Origin: Prostheceraeus crozeri
Taxonomy: Eukaryota > Platyhelminthes > Polycladida > Euryleptidae
Assembly: GCA_907163375.1 (NCBI GenBank)
Contig: CAJQUW010007083.1
Coordinates: 124,001 to 188,000, forward strand
Direction: 5' to 3'
Length of the DNA: 64,000 nucleotides
The stretch's first letter is position 1, and every line of letters begins with the position of its first letter. The notes under the pieces were generated by a model. The model was given only the letters and a program-made list of their open reading frames with translations. It was not told the DNA's origin and made no database searches. This document shows, one piece after another, positions 22,701 through 35,589 of this stretch. The translations under genes were made by a program, and so were the position numbers.

Positions 22701-23269
22701 AATAGAGGTTCAATTGATAAATCTATGATATTCATTTGATGACCGCTTATTAGCAAATAGTATCATAGATAGTCTGAACAATGATAGGAAGAGACCTTAA
22801 TGTAATTTTAACTTATTTCATCAAGAATTGATACCACAACGTTCATTAGAATTGAATACATGCCAAAATCAGCCAAATTTACCAAACATTCACATTTTAA
22901 AATAGATCTCACGTGAAAATTTCGTGCCAAATTTATTTTCTTCAGTCAAAACTTTCATAAGACGTAGAATGTAAGCTACTATATTAGAAAATTTTGCCAA
23001 GGAGGCGAAAACACCCCCAGAGGTGCGAGGGTTAATGCAAGTACTAGCCCCATGTCAAAACTCAGGAAATAGCGTGAAAAAAGGTGAGCTAAAAATTGCC
23101 TTTTATAAACGTCTGCACTTTATACTCTGTCTCTCCTACTCCTATCTGCCCGGGTCTCCTCGAAAATTCAGAATTTTCTTCTTCTTGCAGACTACAGCGC
23201 GAGTGGCACGAGGGAGGGCGATTATTCTTCTGTGCCTCTCTTCTCCGCACTTATCCCTAATGCCTACCT
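22701..23269. other. Intergenic, nothing recognised
   Basis: No coding signal that I can support. Confidence 0.4.
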
Positions 23270-23900
23270 CTATATCCGACTGCCTTTATTCTACTTCTTT
23301 CCTCCTCCTCCTCCTCCTTCTACTGTTCCTGGTCCTCCTCCTTCTCCTCCTTCGCCTCCTCCTCCTTCTCCTTCTCCTCCTTCGCCTCCTCCTCCTCCTC
23401 CTCCTCCTCCTTCACCTTCTCCTCCTTCGCCTCCTCCTTCTCCTTTCACAGTTTATGAGTTTTGTATTCGGAGCTGACGAAAATCACTCATTGATACACG
23501 TGTCCTCCACCTACAACTTTTCATTTAATCATTAACTTTGGGTACATTATTCACAACATTTGCCATTCTCTCCTTGTTCTCTCTCCTCTTCCTGCTTCTC
23601 CTTCTCGTCCTCCTCATCCGCATCCTCCTCTCCTCACGATACCCTCTCTGGTCCCCTTTTCATCTCGCACACTTCTCGACCTCTTCTTTGACTCGGTCCT
23701 TCACGCCTCATTCTATATCTCAATGCCCTCTCTCTCTCTTATACTTATCTTCTCTACCCTTATTCCTCACGACCCTTTCCCTGGCCATCTTCTCTCTCTC
23801 TCTCTCCACCTCCGGCCCTCTTTTCCTCACCGATCCCCTTTTCTTCTCACGCACTTCTCTCTCTCTCTTCTCTCAAGCACACTTATGACGCAGCTCAGAT
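23270..23900. repeat. CT-rich tract with (CTC/CTT)n microsatellite
   Basis: 23298-23440 is an interrupted CTC/CTT trinucleotide repeat; 23560-23880 is more degenerate polypyrimidine. The Pro/Leu/Ser-rich open frames here are repeat artefacts. Confidence 0.85.
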
Positions 23901-24003
23901 TTTCACTTTTCTAAATGACTGACAAATAGCACTTTTCTCCTCTATAATCTCTCCTAAGCATCTGCTGGAATATTCTCTCTAATCCATCCCATCTTTTACT
24001 CAC

Positions 24004-24360
24004 GGATTGTGAACGTTGTGAAGTGTCAACTGGGTTTGACGAGGCGAACTCTAGTTTCTCGATCCGATCCTGATGTACCTTGAGTCGTAGGAAGATAATC
24101 ACACAGATGCACATGAGACAGAAGGTAAGAGACACGTGCACCGCAGTTAACCAGCATCTCACGCACGCCTGCCGCTGTTTTCTCTCCTGGTACGCGCCTT
24201 CCGCTTCCGCTTGAGCTGTGCTCTGTTGAGGTGGAAGCATTGGCGCCGTCGGTTGTGGAATCGCAGTGGCGTTGTGATGATGAAGTCGATTGTTGACCAG
24301 CCCAGGCCGCTCCATCATTTGACCCCCAGCGGCACAGATTCCGTGGCTCTGGTGAAACAT
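24004..24360 (-). CDS. Probable first coding exon, type II membrane protein
   Basis: From ATG at 24360 the frame stays open for 119 codons to a strong donor, CC|GTGAGT, at 24003 (phase 0). Residues 1-65 are polar with a Pro/Gln-rich patch (PQPTAPMLPPQQS); then a basic QERKQRQ precedes a hydrophobic span of about 23 residues (WLTAVHVSLTFCLMCICVII), a likely single transmembrane helix, followed by LRLKVHQDRIEKLE, a possible start of a coiled coil. This short-cytoplasmic, TM, coiled-coil order is seen in type II proteins such as transmembrane collagens, gliomedin-like and TNF-like proteins, but the diagnostic C-terminus would lie in exons I cannot find. Surrounding DNA is less AT-rich, with CpGs, as expected near a promoter. 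Confidence 0.5.
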
Positions 24361-26312
24361 GTCTCACTAGAATTCATCAACTGCGGACGCCTCTACTTCT
24401 CCGATTTAAGGCGCACACGCGCGCTCTCTCCTCCCTCCAATGAGCGAAGAGATGAGAACGAGCTCAAATCCTCGAGTCGGATTATGCGCAGGGCTGCGAG
24501 TCAAGGTATTGTCTGGGCTAGGAGAGCGGTGCATACACCTCTTCTCGCCTCTGTCAAAATATTTTCTTTTGCCGTGTCCCAAATGACACTTCCTAATCAC
24601 AGCGAAGACAAAAGAGAGCGTGAGACAACGAATTTGACTCAGCCGGGGATTAAGGCAGAAGGGCTAATTCGCTCGCGGCCGGGGAAGCTGCTCCGGTTAC
24701 GATTTCAAACGCACTGATCTGTGTTTGAATTCGAAAACTTTAATAGCTTTTTGCCTTTTGGAGAGTTCGAATAGAAAGCTGAGTTCTTCCCCCTCCACTC
24801 CCATTCTCTCGCCTGTTCTATGCGGCGTTTCTACGTGACGAAGATTTACAAGCGCGGTGATAATGAGCTTGCGGCCCTTTTGCGGCAGATAGGGACGCCA
24901 AACAACGCTAATGATAAGACACAGACCGGAATTTCGACGACAACACTTTCGTTCCGGCATTTGACCACTGCGGTCACGTCTTAGCAGTGAAGATGAGCGG
25001 TCGATAATCTATAAGAGAATCTTGGATTATTATTTACGGTGCAGCGTGTACAATCGATGAATATGGCAATGATATTCAATAAAAATTATTCGTCATAAGC
25101 TTGTATTTTCAAGAATAAACATCACAGAAATAGATGCATGACTGCGGAAGATGAACGACTGCAAACTCGTGAGAAATTGGAAACTAAAGATGTCTACGAT
25201 CAGTATAAAATGTCTATGGCATCTCCTATCTTCTTACACGCATAGAAATAATTGTCCGATATCTTCATTGAGGGCAAATTAATTATTTGCAGAAGTCCAA
25301 CATGAGGAGATAAGGAGGTTTCTAATCTTTGAAAACTGCACTGTCATTTTGCATCATACTCAGAAATGCGATGCGATTTAGCACCGAATGACACGCACAT
25401 TGAAAGCTTGATACATCGCGGAAATGCGTCTTCATGACAACGGTGTCGGTTTCCAGCAGGTAACAATATATAGGCATCGGCATCTCAATACCATGCTTTG
25501 GAAAGATTTAACGCTGCAGGCATTTTCATAACATAGCTTTCAACATCCAACCCTCCGTCCAGACTCTACAGCAATTGCAAGTTCTTGCAAGTTCTTCATA
25601 AGATCATGCAAGTTTGTCTTACCATCAACAGACATCTGTAGTCCACTCTAGTCTCACCAGAACATTGTCAACTTAAACGAAGCGAGAAGTCTTTCTATGT
25701 ATATATAGGGATTGTATATGAATTTTAACTTGGTGTAGCCATTTCTACCGGTGCATTATCAACAGAGGTTATCAAAAAATATCCTCAAAAAGACTCTGTG
25801 TCCGATTCTGATCTTCAACCGAGCATGAAATGCATGCTATTCGCCTGATTGAAACCTGAACCCTACGCAAGCATTCAGTAGTCACATTAATTGCTTTTGG
25901 ATTCAGTTAATTCTGCGATTTTGCACTTATTCTCATGCTCCATGGTCTAGTCAGAATTCTCTATTGTGGATCATCTCACTATAGAATTCAAGAACACAAT
26001 GACGTGACTTAAACTCTGGTGTGACTTGCTGTTGCTTGGCAGCTGCACATGCGCATCCGAACTTTGAGTGATCAAGCAGGATCTTGTAGCAATTGCTACT
26101 AAGCGTATCAACAAACATTTATTTCTGCTTTTCTAGTTATACAAATAATGCCATGAAATGTAAGACTGACATTAGCCCTCAGAAACCTGAACAGCCTTAT
26201 TCGATTCCATCGAAGCAGTTGACACAATGTTCAGATTTGGATGCGATGGTGAAGTCCAGGGCCTCTGCTACCCTCGCCTGGGTGGATGGCAGGAGTTAAA
26301 TGAATAAAGGAA
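24361..26312. other. Probable 5' flank of the 24-kb exon, then intergenic
   Basis: 24361-24960 is relatively GC-rich with CpG dinucleotides and could hold the promoter and 5' UTR of the minus-strand exon. Nothing specific is seen from 24960 to the minisatellite. Confidence 0.4.
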
Positions 26313-27710
26313 GTAATCATTAAAATCATTCAATGACAGCCGTCAATCTATTGAAATTATTCAATGACAGCAATCGAATTATTGAAATTATTCAATGACA
26401 GCAGTCAATCTATTGAAATCATTCAATGACAGCAATCAATCTATTGAAATCATTCAATGACAGCAGTCAATCTATTGAAATTATTCAATGACAGCAGTCA
26501 ATCTATTGAAATTATTCAATGACAGCAATCGAATTATTGAAATCATTCAATGACAGCAGTCAATCTATTGAAATTATTCAATGACAGCCGTCAATCTATT
26601 GAAATTATTCAATGACAGCAATCGAATTATTGAAATTATTCAATGACAGCAGTCAATCTTTTGAAATCATTCAATGACAGCCGTCAATCTATTGAAATTA
26701 TTCAATGACAGCAATCGAATTATTGAAATTATTCAATGACAGCAGTCAATCTTTTGAAATTATTCAATGACAGCAGTCAATCTATTGAAATTATTCAATG
26801 ACAGCAGTCAATCTTTTGAAATCATTCAATGACAGCCGTCAATCTATTGAAATTATTCAATGACAGCAGTCAATCTATTGAAATTATTCAATGACAGCAA
26901 TCGAATTATTGAAATTATTCAATGACAGCAATCGAATTATTGAAATTATTCAATGACAGCCGTCAATCTATTGAAATTATTCAATGACAGCAATCGAATT
27001 ATTGAAATTATTCAATGACAGCAGTCAATCTTTTGAAATCATTCAATGACAGCCGTCAATCTATTGAAATTATTCAATGACAGCAATCGAATTATTGAAA
27101 TTATTCAATGACAGCAGTCAATCTTTTGAAATTATTCAATGACAGCAGTCAATCTATTGAAATTATTCAATGACAGCAGTCAATCTATTGAAATTATTCA
27201 ATGACAGCAGTCAATCTTTTGAAATTATTCAATGACAGCAATCGAATTATTGAAATTATTCAATGACAGCCGTCAATCTATTGAAATTATTCAATGACAG
27301 CAGTCAATCTTTTGAAATTATTCAATGACAGCAGTCAATCTATTGAAATTATTCAATGACAGCAGTCAATCTATAGAAATTATTCAATCACAGCAATCGA
27401 ATTATTGAAATTATTCAATGACAGCAGTCAATCTTTTGAAATTATTCAATGACAGCAATCGAATTATTGAAATTATTCAATGACAGCCGTCAATCTATTG
27501 AAATTATTCAATGACAGCAGTCAATCTTTTGAAATTATTCAATGACAGTAGTCAATCTATTGAAATTATTCAATGACAGCAATCAATCTAATTTAATTAT
27601 TCAATTACAACAATCCAATTATTGAAATTATTCAATGACAGCAATCAATCTAATTTAATTATTCAATTACAACAATCCAATTATTGAAATCATTCAATGA
27701 AAGCAATCAA
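26313..27710. repeat. 31-bp minisatellite, about 45 units
   Basis: Unit TATTGAAATTATTCAATGAC + AGCAGTCAATC. Variants alternate at a few positions (AGCAGTCAATCTA, AGCAGTCAATCTT, AGCCGTCAATCTA, AGCAATCGAATTA), with runs of variants recurring in the same order, suggesting higher-order duplication. The core ATTGAAATTATTCAAT is nearly palindromic. The last three or four units, from about 27570, are more diverged. Confidence 0.95.
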
Positions 27711-28292
27711 TTACATGCATTTTGACACATTAATGAACTTGTCCACAATCTGGTTCATTTTCAGGAGAACTGGTATTCTGTAGATTGATAGTGTTGCTTT
27801 GTCACTCATCGGAGCGTTCACTGTCGATTTCAAGCAAAGAGTAAACATGCTTTGAGCTTGGGCGTCGAGTTGTCCTCCGAATAGTGTGAACCAGGACTGC
27901 ACTGCAAATTATATTTATCAAGGGCAGCTTCAATAATCTTCGTCTCATTTCCGGTCAATGCGCAGTCCAAGAACTGGGTGGGTGCAACAACAGCTGTATA
28001 TTCCTGCTATAGTTCATAATCACAGGTGCACTGAAAATTCCGGTGGGATCCTTAATATGAAAATCACAAATTCAAAGACAGAAAATTACGAAAAACTTAT
28101 CACTCGCCTCAGCCTTAAATAAAGTTGATGAGAATCAGTGTTGAAAGGTTGTACAAACACGTCGATTAATTGTGAAAAGAAAAACCGGGTAAGTGGTCTG
28201 CCCCCGAAAAGGTCACCCCATGAGGCAAATAAGCTTGTCATGTCAGGCAGCCGGAAATGGTATTTTGGAGCTTTTTCTTCGTTGCATTTCAT
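27711..28292 (-). pseudogene. Putative two-exon gene, unrecognised, frameshifted
   Basis: Exon 1: ATG 28292 to 28104 (63 codons), KYHFRLPDMTSLFASWGDLF early on, ending LRLRR at a candidate donor GTGATA (28103, phase 0). Exon 2: after acceptor TATAG|CAG (28007) the frame reads EYTAVVAPTQFLDCALTGNE and continues to about 27904. There TGCAG is present twice in a row, shifting the frame; dropping one copy would join YNLQ to SWFTLFGGQLDAQ, and the frame then continues to TAA at 27711. Amino-acid composition and frame compatibility suggest true coding origin, but no family was recognised. Both halves contain a W-x-x-LFGG motif. The weak donor and the duplication suggest a decaying gene. The stop abuts the minisatellite. 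Confidence 0.4.
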
Positions 28293-29532
28293 TTTTTCAA
28301 CTTAACTAATTTGCATTTTGTATGAATCATCTGATCATTTCAAATTTAAATCTTTTTCTGTGTTATGAAAGCTATGCAAGGGTATTATGAGTCTCTCGAA
28401 TAGCTGATCCGTTGACATGTTTGAAGCTTTGAAGAAGCCTCGGCAGACCACTTCTCTCACCGAGACAAAGCTTCATAATTTCAAGAGGCATGTGAACAGG
28501 CTTCTGATGGGGACATTTTATTATGCTTAGAAAATCTGATATATTTCTTTCTATCCTTTTTTAGCAATCCAATGTCCTAATTTTTCATTGAGTTTGCTCT
28601 GCTGGGGTTGAAAACATAATAGTGTGCAAAGTAAACTTATGTGCAGGTGCAATTCGCCTGCTTAAAGAGCACTTTGGCAACTCTGTAACTGCCAACTACA
28701 GCGTTTTATCACCAGTGACTACATGTTTCAATCTAGCTTGGAAGAACAAGGGTTTCTTCATGGGCTACGAACAGGCTTTGGCCGATATAGAGCCTTCCTG
28801 TTTCAGGATCTTCTTCAACTGACGGCTGCTTCTGCGGAGACATCTTGACGTATGGTAGTGTGAACATCGCGGTGACATTGTGACTGTGAACAAAGACTTT
28901 CACTCGTAGATGGATAAACCCACATTCACTATGTGATGACTTGCATGGGTATTAACACCTCGTGTACCTTTTCATGCATCTAATGTGTGCGTTTCCCAAT
29001 AATTCCTTTGTCCATTTTGTGAATCTTAGTACGAATCCATGTATATAAATGTATCTATATGTCTATGAAGATAGAGTAGTCCTATTACACAGATCCATCG
29101 TTTTCTCTACGGGCATTGATCCTGCATGCACGTCAACCACCTTTATATTCATGGGACTTTCTGCTCTCAATGATCCATTGTTTTTGAGACTTTCATCTTC
29201 GATCGTTTTCAAAGCACTTCTTTCTCCGCATATGATCATTGTGCTGCTGAGTCATCCGACAATAAAAAGATCAGTTACGTTTTCTGCATGGAGCGACTTC
29301 AGGTCAACTTCTACGTGTCATTATTCTACTACCATTTTGTGATCAGTGATGCATGCGAGACTGTGATTGGAGGTATTGAGTTTCCGTAACATTGATTGTT
29401 GTGTTCGATCTGTTGATCTGTTGTGTTCGCCGATCCTCCTAATCTAAATGGGCTTCGCGTCATAATGAACACAAGCTAGCTTGAAGACATTCCATGTGGT
29501 TCTAGACTTCTCAGTTAATCAGAGAAAAATCA
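28293..29532. other. Intergenic, weak coding-like patches
   Basis: Plus-strand open pieces at 28414-28530 (KKPRQTTSLTETKLHNF) and 28622-28819 (LCAGAIRLLKEHFGN) look protein-like in composition but carry no family motif and no clear splice sites. They may be remnants of an old element. Confidence 0.3.
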
Positions 29533-31354
29533 GGGGCCTGTTTCATAAAATTAAGAAGTCTGATATGTATCAGTAACATTTTCAGCAGTGAAATATAAAG
29601 CACTGCTTTAAATTGCGTTTCATAAAAATTAATTTTCCGACTGAAGATTAAGCAGTCTAAATTAATCAGTGATACATATAGCGTTTCATAAAGATTTCGG
29701 ACTGATAAAAACACTGATATATATCAGTGTGATTGAGTGATTAAAACAATCATGGATAATTCTTCGTAAATAAAATAATTTTTGACAGCATAGAGTAAAT
29801 ATGTAGGTAGAGTGTCGACTTAAAAAAGTATCTGTATACAGCGAAAATTTTTATATGAAAAGATTCAGTTTTTTCGGAGATTACGTTCCTGCGGTCCAAA
29901 ACATTATTTGAGCAGCTTTGAAAAACTTCTATATTTGCCAATTTAATTACTATCGACATGACTCCCCGTTGTAAGAAGTATGAAACAAGTTGGATATCAA
30001 AAGGAATGAATATTCGCTAACAAGCATCGCAACCAAGCGGAAATTGTGCTGATGATCAAGAAAATGTAATGAACGGCATTATAATGGAAGTCTTCATAAA
30101 AAGTTGAGATTTTATTGTGCTGTCGTGGCTGAAATTTCATATTTTTGATTCAATTTTCATCGGCATGAATTTATGATTGAGTAAATTCATGTTTCACTTC
30201 TTGAATCTGAATAGTGATGTGCACCCATTTACATCTTTCAAAATTAATGAAAATCATTGTCTTTGATTCTGTTATTTTGCTCTACCAGCTGCTTGAGATA
30301 AGATCGCGCTTAAAAAGATTCTCTTGTGGTTCAGCATGAAAGCAATGGGGTCATCGAGTTGCTAATTTAACAAACATTACCGCTCCGAGGCTGTCATGAC
30401 ACGGACAATCTGTAAAATAATCTCATTTCCATCTGCTTTATGCTGTCATAATCAGTCAATTCCGTTGTAATTTCTTCAAACTGCACAAATGCGCATATCT
30501 CACATTTGAAGACAATTCCAACTGTATTCACCTCGAGTTCATTTAATAAAATCGAAAGTGTATATTCATTGGGGATTTAATAAATGCGGAGTTTCCACTC
30601 TACCTAATATACCTACTCTATGTTTGACAGTAATTGAAATAATAATTAGAGAAGTCAATCTGAGGCAAATAGTGGAATATTTGAGAATCTTTTTTTCTAG
30701 CTGTCATCGATTTATGTAAAAGTCAATACCTCAACGTCTTTTAATAGTGAAATGATTTCATGAGATGCCGTACCTCATTACACGAAAGAAATCGAAGCCC
30801 TCAAAGCAACCCTTTATAATTTTGCTGTTACCGGACGTTTTATCGTCACAGCATTGCCACTTTTCAAAGGAAGAATTTTTCAATAAACAGTATCCAAATT
30901 TACCATTCTGACAAATAGTTTGTTACTGACAGTAAAATTGAAAATCAAAAGCCGTTTTCCCATTTTTAAGTTGTATTTGCAATCATTTCTCCGATATTTC
31001 AGGTTTCTATAACTTTCTCGATGATCATTCACAGATTTATCAACCTCAAGATGTTGATAGAAATTTTCACATTTCTATCAGTGAATTTCCATATTTTCAA
31101 TTTTCGCGCGCAACTGATACTTCTTTGTGAAACGCAATTCTTTTCCAGACTGCTTAAAATACTGATTTTAAGCAGTGTGGGACTGATATAAATCACTGCT
31201 TAATATTTGGTTTTGTGAAACGCTGTTAATTTCGACTGCTTTCAATCACTGATTCAAATCACTGCTTTATATTTATTTTATGAAACGCAGAAAATTTTCC
31301 ACACTGATAAAACCACTGATATAAAGCACTGATTTATTTTATGAAACAGGCCCC
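29533..31354. mobile_element. 1.8-kb element with complex inverted ends
   Basis: Left end GGGGCCTGTTTCATAAAATT (29533) and right end, reverse complemented, GGGGCCTGTTTCATAAAATA (31354). About 220 bp inside each end consist of repeated inverted motifs ACTGATATAAA / TATCAGT, AAGCAGT / ACTGCTT and GTTTCATAAA, as in elements with clustered subterminal transposase-binding sites. A second partial end (ATGAAACAGGTCCC) follows at 31355-31368. No transposase was recognised in the 1.3-kb middle, and no target duplication is clear. Confidence 0.65.
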
Positions 31355-32502
31355 ATGAAACAGGTCCCAATGAATTTCCATGTGTTTCGAGACATTTAAT
31401 CATCATGTTACGCCGTTCATCGTTGAAAGTGGCTAATTAATGATTGCAGGATAGTAATGATCTCCGTAATCAAATTATACTCTCGCGATTCTCATAAAGG
31501 TCATGACATCTGGTCAATAGAACTCATTTGAGACGAGACAGAGCGTCTTTCTTCTCTCATGATTTGCGCATCTTGTCACTTTGCGTGACAGAAAGCGAAG
31601 ACAGGATTCTCTCACTACACGAGGTCCAGCCTCCTGTGAACCTTCCAGACTCAACTCCGCTCATCAATCACCTTCGTTCGTGTCATAGCGCGTCAGTCAG
31701 ATGAAATCGATAGCAGAGAACAATGTGACGTTCAGATCTCATCACTTACGGATCCATAGAGGCGGCATCGCCTTGTTTCGCAGTCACACGGATCCATAGC
31801 TCTCCATTTATCACCACTTTGGCGCGAGAATATGACTCGTTGGTGGGCAAAAGACAACTTCGTTGTTCACCGCCCCGCTTCGCGAACTCATAAATCTCGA
31901 CTTCTAGCCTTTTAAATATTCACACATCTCGTACTTCAGAGGCAACGCGACATAGGAAGTGCTGTTTGCACCGCCAAACTCGACATGGTTGCATCAATTC
32001 ACTGAATTCTTGACAGGTAGGCGGAGGCTTTGAGTTTGAACACTGGACGTCGTATGTTAGTCGCCATGTCGGCGTTTTAATCGATTGCTTGAAGGAAGCA
32101 TTCACTCAAAGTACTTCACATTGGAAGGTCTTGCTTCAAACACACAGCAGAGAAAGGCATAGGAACAATATTGAAGCAACTGGAGACACTACCGCAAACG
32201 TTTCAAACGCAAATTTCACACACAAACATCAAAATTTGATTTCCAGCAGAAGTTAGAACGATCCACTCTACTTTCGAAGAATTTTCTCCAAATTTGAATT
32301 TGAAAACTCTTCTAAGCAATTGATGACTGATGGGATGGTAAAACACTCCCAAGTACAATGTTTAACAAAATTATTTGAATTCGAAATTCGAAAATATTTG
32401 AAAATGTCCGATTCTTCCAACAGCGCATCACCGTCATTAATATGATAACCTCAGACACTCTTCTTCGGCTGATACTACATTTCTTAGCTACATGTACATG
32501 TA
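31355..32502. other. Intergenic, nothing recognised
   Basis: Somewhat richer in CpG around 31480-31900 but without a supported exon. Confidence 0.4.
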
Positions 32503-33180
32503 CAGTCTGCTACATTTTATTAGGACCACCCATATTTTTTAGTTTTTTATAACTAGCTACTTGTTGATGTCATCTTATCTTTCACGTTTTTAAAAACATT
32601 AAATAGACATGTATGCAAACAATATGCCATAACATAGACATCTATTGATCAATGGCACAGAAACCAGACACTCAAAAACAAACATTCACCGCGACATATT
32701 ACTAGGACCACCTTCGACATTCAAATAAGAAACTTTCCTTTATGATAACGCGGGGTAAAGTTCTATAATCAGTTATTTACGTTTATGGCGATTTCTTACC
32801 AATATGAATCGTCGATTACTCAAGCGCACTGTTAACAGTGCGCTTATATAAAAATATATAATATATATCATATCTTATATAAAAAATAAGCATAGGTGGC
32901 TCGCAGATGGAAGTTTTGTCGCGCGAAGAGTTTTCTCAGCGTGAAATCGCTACACGTTGTTATATTTCAAAGTCGTCGGCACCGCTTGTTCAACGGAACC
33001 TGACTTCTGGAAATTCTTGTGCACCAAACCGACGACGACGTTGTGGAAAATGATGAAAATCTACGCCACAAGATGACCGATTCCGAGAGCGTAGGCCTAC
33101 TGTTCGACAAGAGTCGCTAATCACGTCGTCCCAGCTACGAAAAAGTGACATCCATGATGAGTCACGCACTATTCAACGAG
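32503..33180 (+). mobile_element. Tc1-like transposon remnant, left half
   Basis: Left TIR TACAGTCTGCTACATTTTAT + TAGGACCACC at 32501 matches the common Tc1-type TIR phrase 'TAGGACCACC', repeated inward at 32699. From about 32920, across stops, the frame reads REEFSQREIATRCYISKSS and later a RRRRCG hook and DDRFRERR, the N-terminal HTH-hook-HTH region of a Tc1 transposase. The catalytic domain and right TIR are missing; the 111-bp minisatellite begins where they should be. Confidence 0.6.
32822..32845. repeat. Perfect 24-bp palindrome
   Basis: AAGCGCACTGTT followed directly by its exact reverse complement, with no loop. Lies inside the Tc1-like remnant. Confidence 0.95.
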
Positions 33181-33206
33181 GTATGTATGAGAAGGATTGT
33201 CAATGT

Positions 33207-33724
33207 GCCTCACAAACCGGCACGTCCAGTTCTCTACATGCATACGCGAGCGACACTCCAACCGCCTCCCTTGTAACTCCCTCTAATTCGCAATACACCC
33301 ACACTGGCCCGCAATGTGCCTCACAGCCTAGTGCGTCCAGTTCTGTGAATGTATGTGAGCGGCCATCGCCTCACCTGTGACTCTCTCCAACCTGCAATTC
33401 GTCCCCCCACTGGCCCGCAATCAGCCTCACAGACCGGCACGTCCAGTTCTCTACATGCATACGCGAGCGACACTCCCACCGCCTCCCTTGTGACTCTCTC
33501 CATCCTGCAATGCGTCCCCACTGGCACGCAATGGGCCTCACAGACCGGCACGTCCAGTTCTCTACATGCATACGCGAGCGACACTCCAACCGCCTCCCTT
33601 GTGACTCTCTCCAACCTGCGATGCGTCCCCACTGGCCCGCAATGTGCATCACAGCACAGTGTGTCCAGTTCTGTGCATGTATGTGAGCGGCCATCGCCTC
33701 ACCTGTGACTCCCTCCGCACTGCA
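33207..33724. repeat. 111-bp minisatellite, 5 units
   Basis: Units begin at 33207, 33318, 33424, 33535 and 33646 (GCCTCACAGACCGGCACG or variant). Two unit types exist, one with CATACGCGAGCGACACTCC and one with TATGTGAGCGGCCATCGCC, in order A-B-A-A-B. Spacing is 111 bp except one of 106. Because 111 is a multiple of three, frames of 60-119 codons stay open on both strands; a coding role is possible but unsupported. Confidence 0.9.
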
Positions 33725-35589
33725 ATGCAATTAATCGATCGGGTTGAAGGAAGCAAATTTGTTCACTGAAAGTACTTCAGACTCAAAGATCTACATTGAC
33801 TCACGAAAACCACATCATAGACAAGCTTAGAAGTGACGTTGGAACAAGTAGAAGCGATTATCGAAGCGTAAGAGGTGATGGATGTTGAAATAAATGCGCG
33901 AAGACTGAAGACGAAATGAGGGAAGGAAACTCGTTGTTGAATAGATTTCGAAAAAAATATCACAAAGGTAAGAATGACAGCGATTATTGTCTGAGTCTGT
34001 ACAGACAGATTCACGCGATAATCGTCGAGTTATTCTCATCCGCAGATTCTCTCAATGACGGAATGTGCAATCTCAGGGCAGGGTTGGACCTGTTGTCTGA
34101 GTGAGGACCTTCCGTCAGAGATGAGTTGGTTCATCCTATTGAAATTCTAAAGGACCAGGGCGGCCATGGACATGCGTAGCAACGGTCAACTATGTGAACT
34201 ATGGCACCTTCTATTGGTTGAAAATAGGACTTCTCCGACAGCTCATCAGCGTACTTTGTAAATATCACGATTGCTATCATTTCGCTGTATTTATAAAAGC
34301 ATTTTGATGAATGGAATAAATCACTTTGCGGCAAGAGTCTACCAAGGAGTCTACAACTGTTTCAAGTCGCATTTTTTTCTTTAAATAAAAATCATTATCC
34401 TCCAGGAATCTGTTAACAACACAAAATAAACTAAGATTAGGCATACTGAGCAAGATAATAAATCTGTAATAAACTTTAAAGAAGAGAAAATTAAAATACA
34501 TCTGCATACGAAACTACGGCATACAATAGGTACTGAACTTACATCGCATCACCTGGAACTATGTACTGCATAAAGGAAATAAAATCAGGAACTAGACTTG
34601 TAATTGATGACTTACTATTCATAGATTTAATCTACCCCTCAAGAGGACCGGTCTGTACCGCATCTCATCTAGTCTCAAACAATTATGACATGCGCTATCT
34701 GTAGAGGACGGAAGATATTACCTATTTCACTGCAGATGGGAAAGGAAACAATCATTCACGTTGTTACCTAACTTAATATAGGAAATTTACTAACCAAGTA
34801 AATATGAAAGTGTAGATCGTGCCAACAATTTAAAAAAGGTAATAAATTCTGAAAGATTAGCTGCTGAAAATCATTACAGAAATAATGTTGAAAGTTGAGT
34901 AGAATGTTGAGTAATGTTGAAAATTGCACAGAAAATGGGAAAGAAATTCAACAGCACAAAGAAATAAAGATTATTAAGTATGAATAAACCAAATAAAAAG
35001 TAATGTTATTATTAAGTAATAATAAAAGAAATTACTATGCAAAATAAATTAGTAAACTGCAAAAAAAGGAGTAGTAGCGAATAATTGCATGCATTCTGAA
35101 AAAAACGGTAAGTGAAGTGATTTTCCGTTTTCTGTGCCAACTGAGAAATCATCAGCAGGAATTCAGGTAGGTAAAGGTCTATCAATCGGCGCATGGACTG
35201 TAAACTGTAAGCAGACACTTAAGAGACAATTGTTGTCAACAATTAATGTCATATTTACATGCTGCACGAGTGCTGGCTGCAAATTATAAGTACGTGCCCT
35301 CTCGCTAGAGCCTAATCAAATTTGAAATCAAAATCTTTTAGTGTGGAATATTAAATATATATGGAAATAGAATAATTAAATTTGATTTTGATTTGAAGAC
35401 GAACTATATTATCAAGACATATTGCTACAAAGCTTCAAGGTCTTTTCACAAACATTAAAAGTAGGTTGAAAGGGATGCAAAAACTAAGATAAGAGAAATA
35501 CAACGTCATCAAACTTCTGCTGATAGACATGCATAAAGAAGTCTTTAACAGTTATAAATATCAATAAATATATATTAATTATAATATAT
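33725..35589. other. AT-rich intergenic, nothing recognised
   Basis: Very AT-rich from 34,330 onwards; no exon or repeat family that I can support. Confidence 0.45.

Noticed and set aside
23023..23914. Leu/Pro-rich open frames of 63-170 codons
   Set aside because: Products of the CTC/CTT microsatellite and polypyrimidine tract.
24361..24500. tRNA B-box-like sequence on the minus strand (GGATTTGAGCTC)
   Set aside because: No A box at the right distance and no clover-leaf pairing.
26313..27710. Possible CRISPR-like array (31-bp near-palindromic units)
   Set aside because: Units are contiguous with no unique spacers, and the DNA is eukaryotic; it is a minisatellite.
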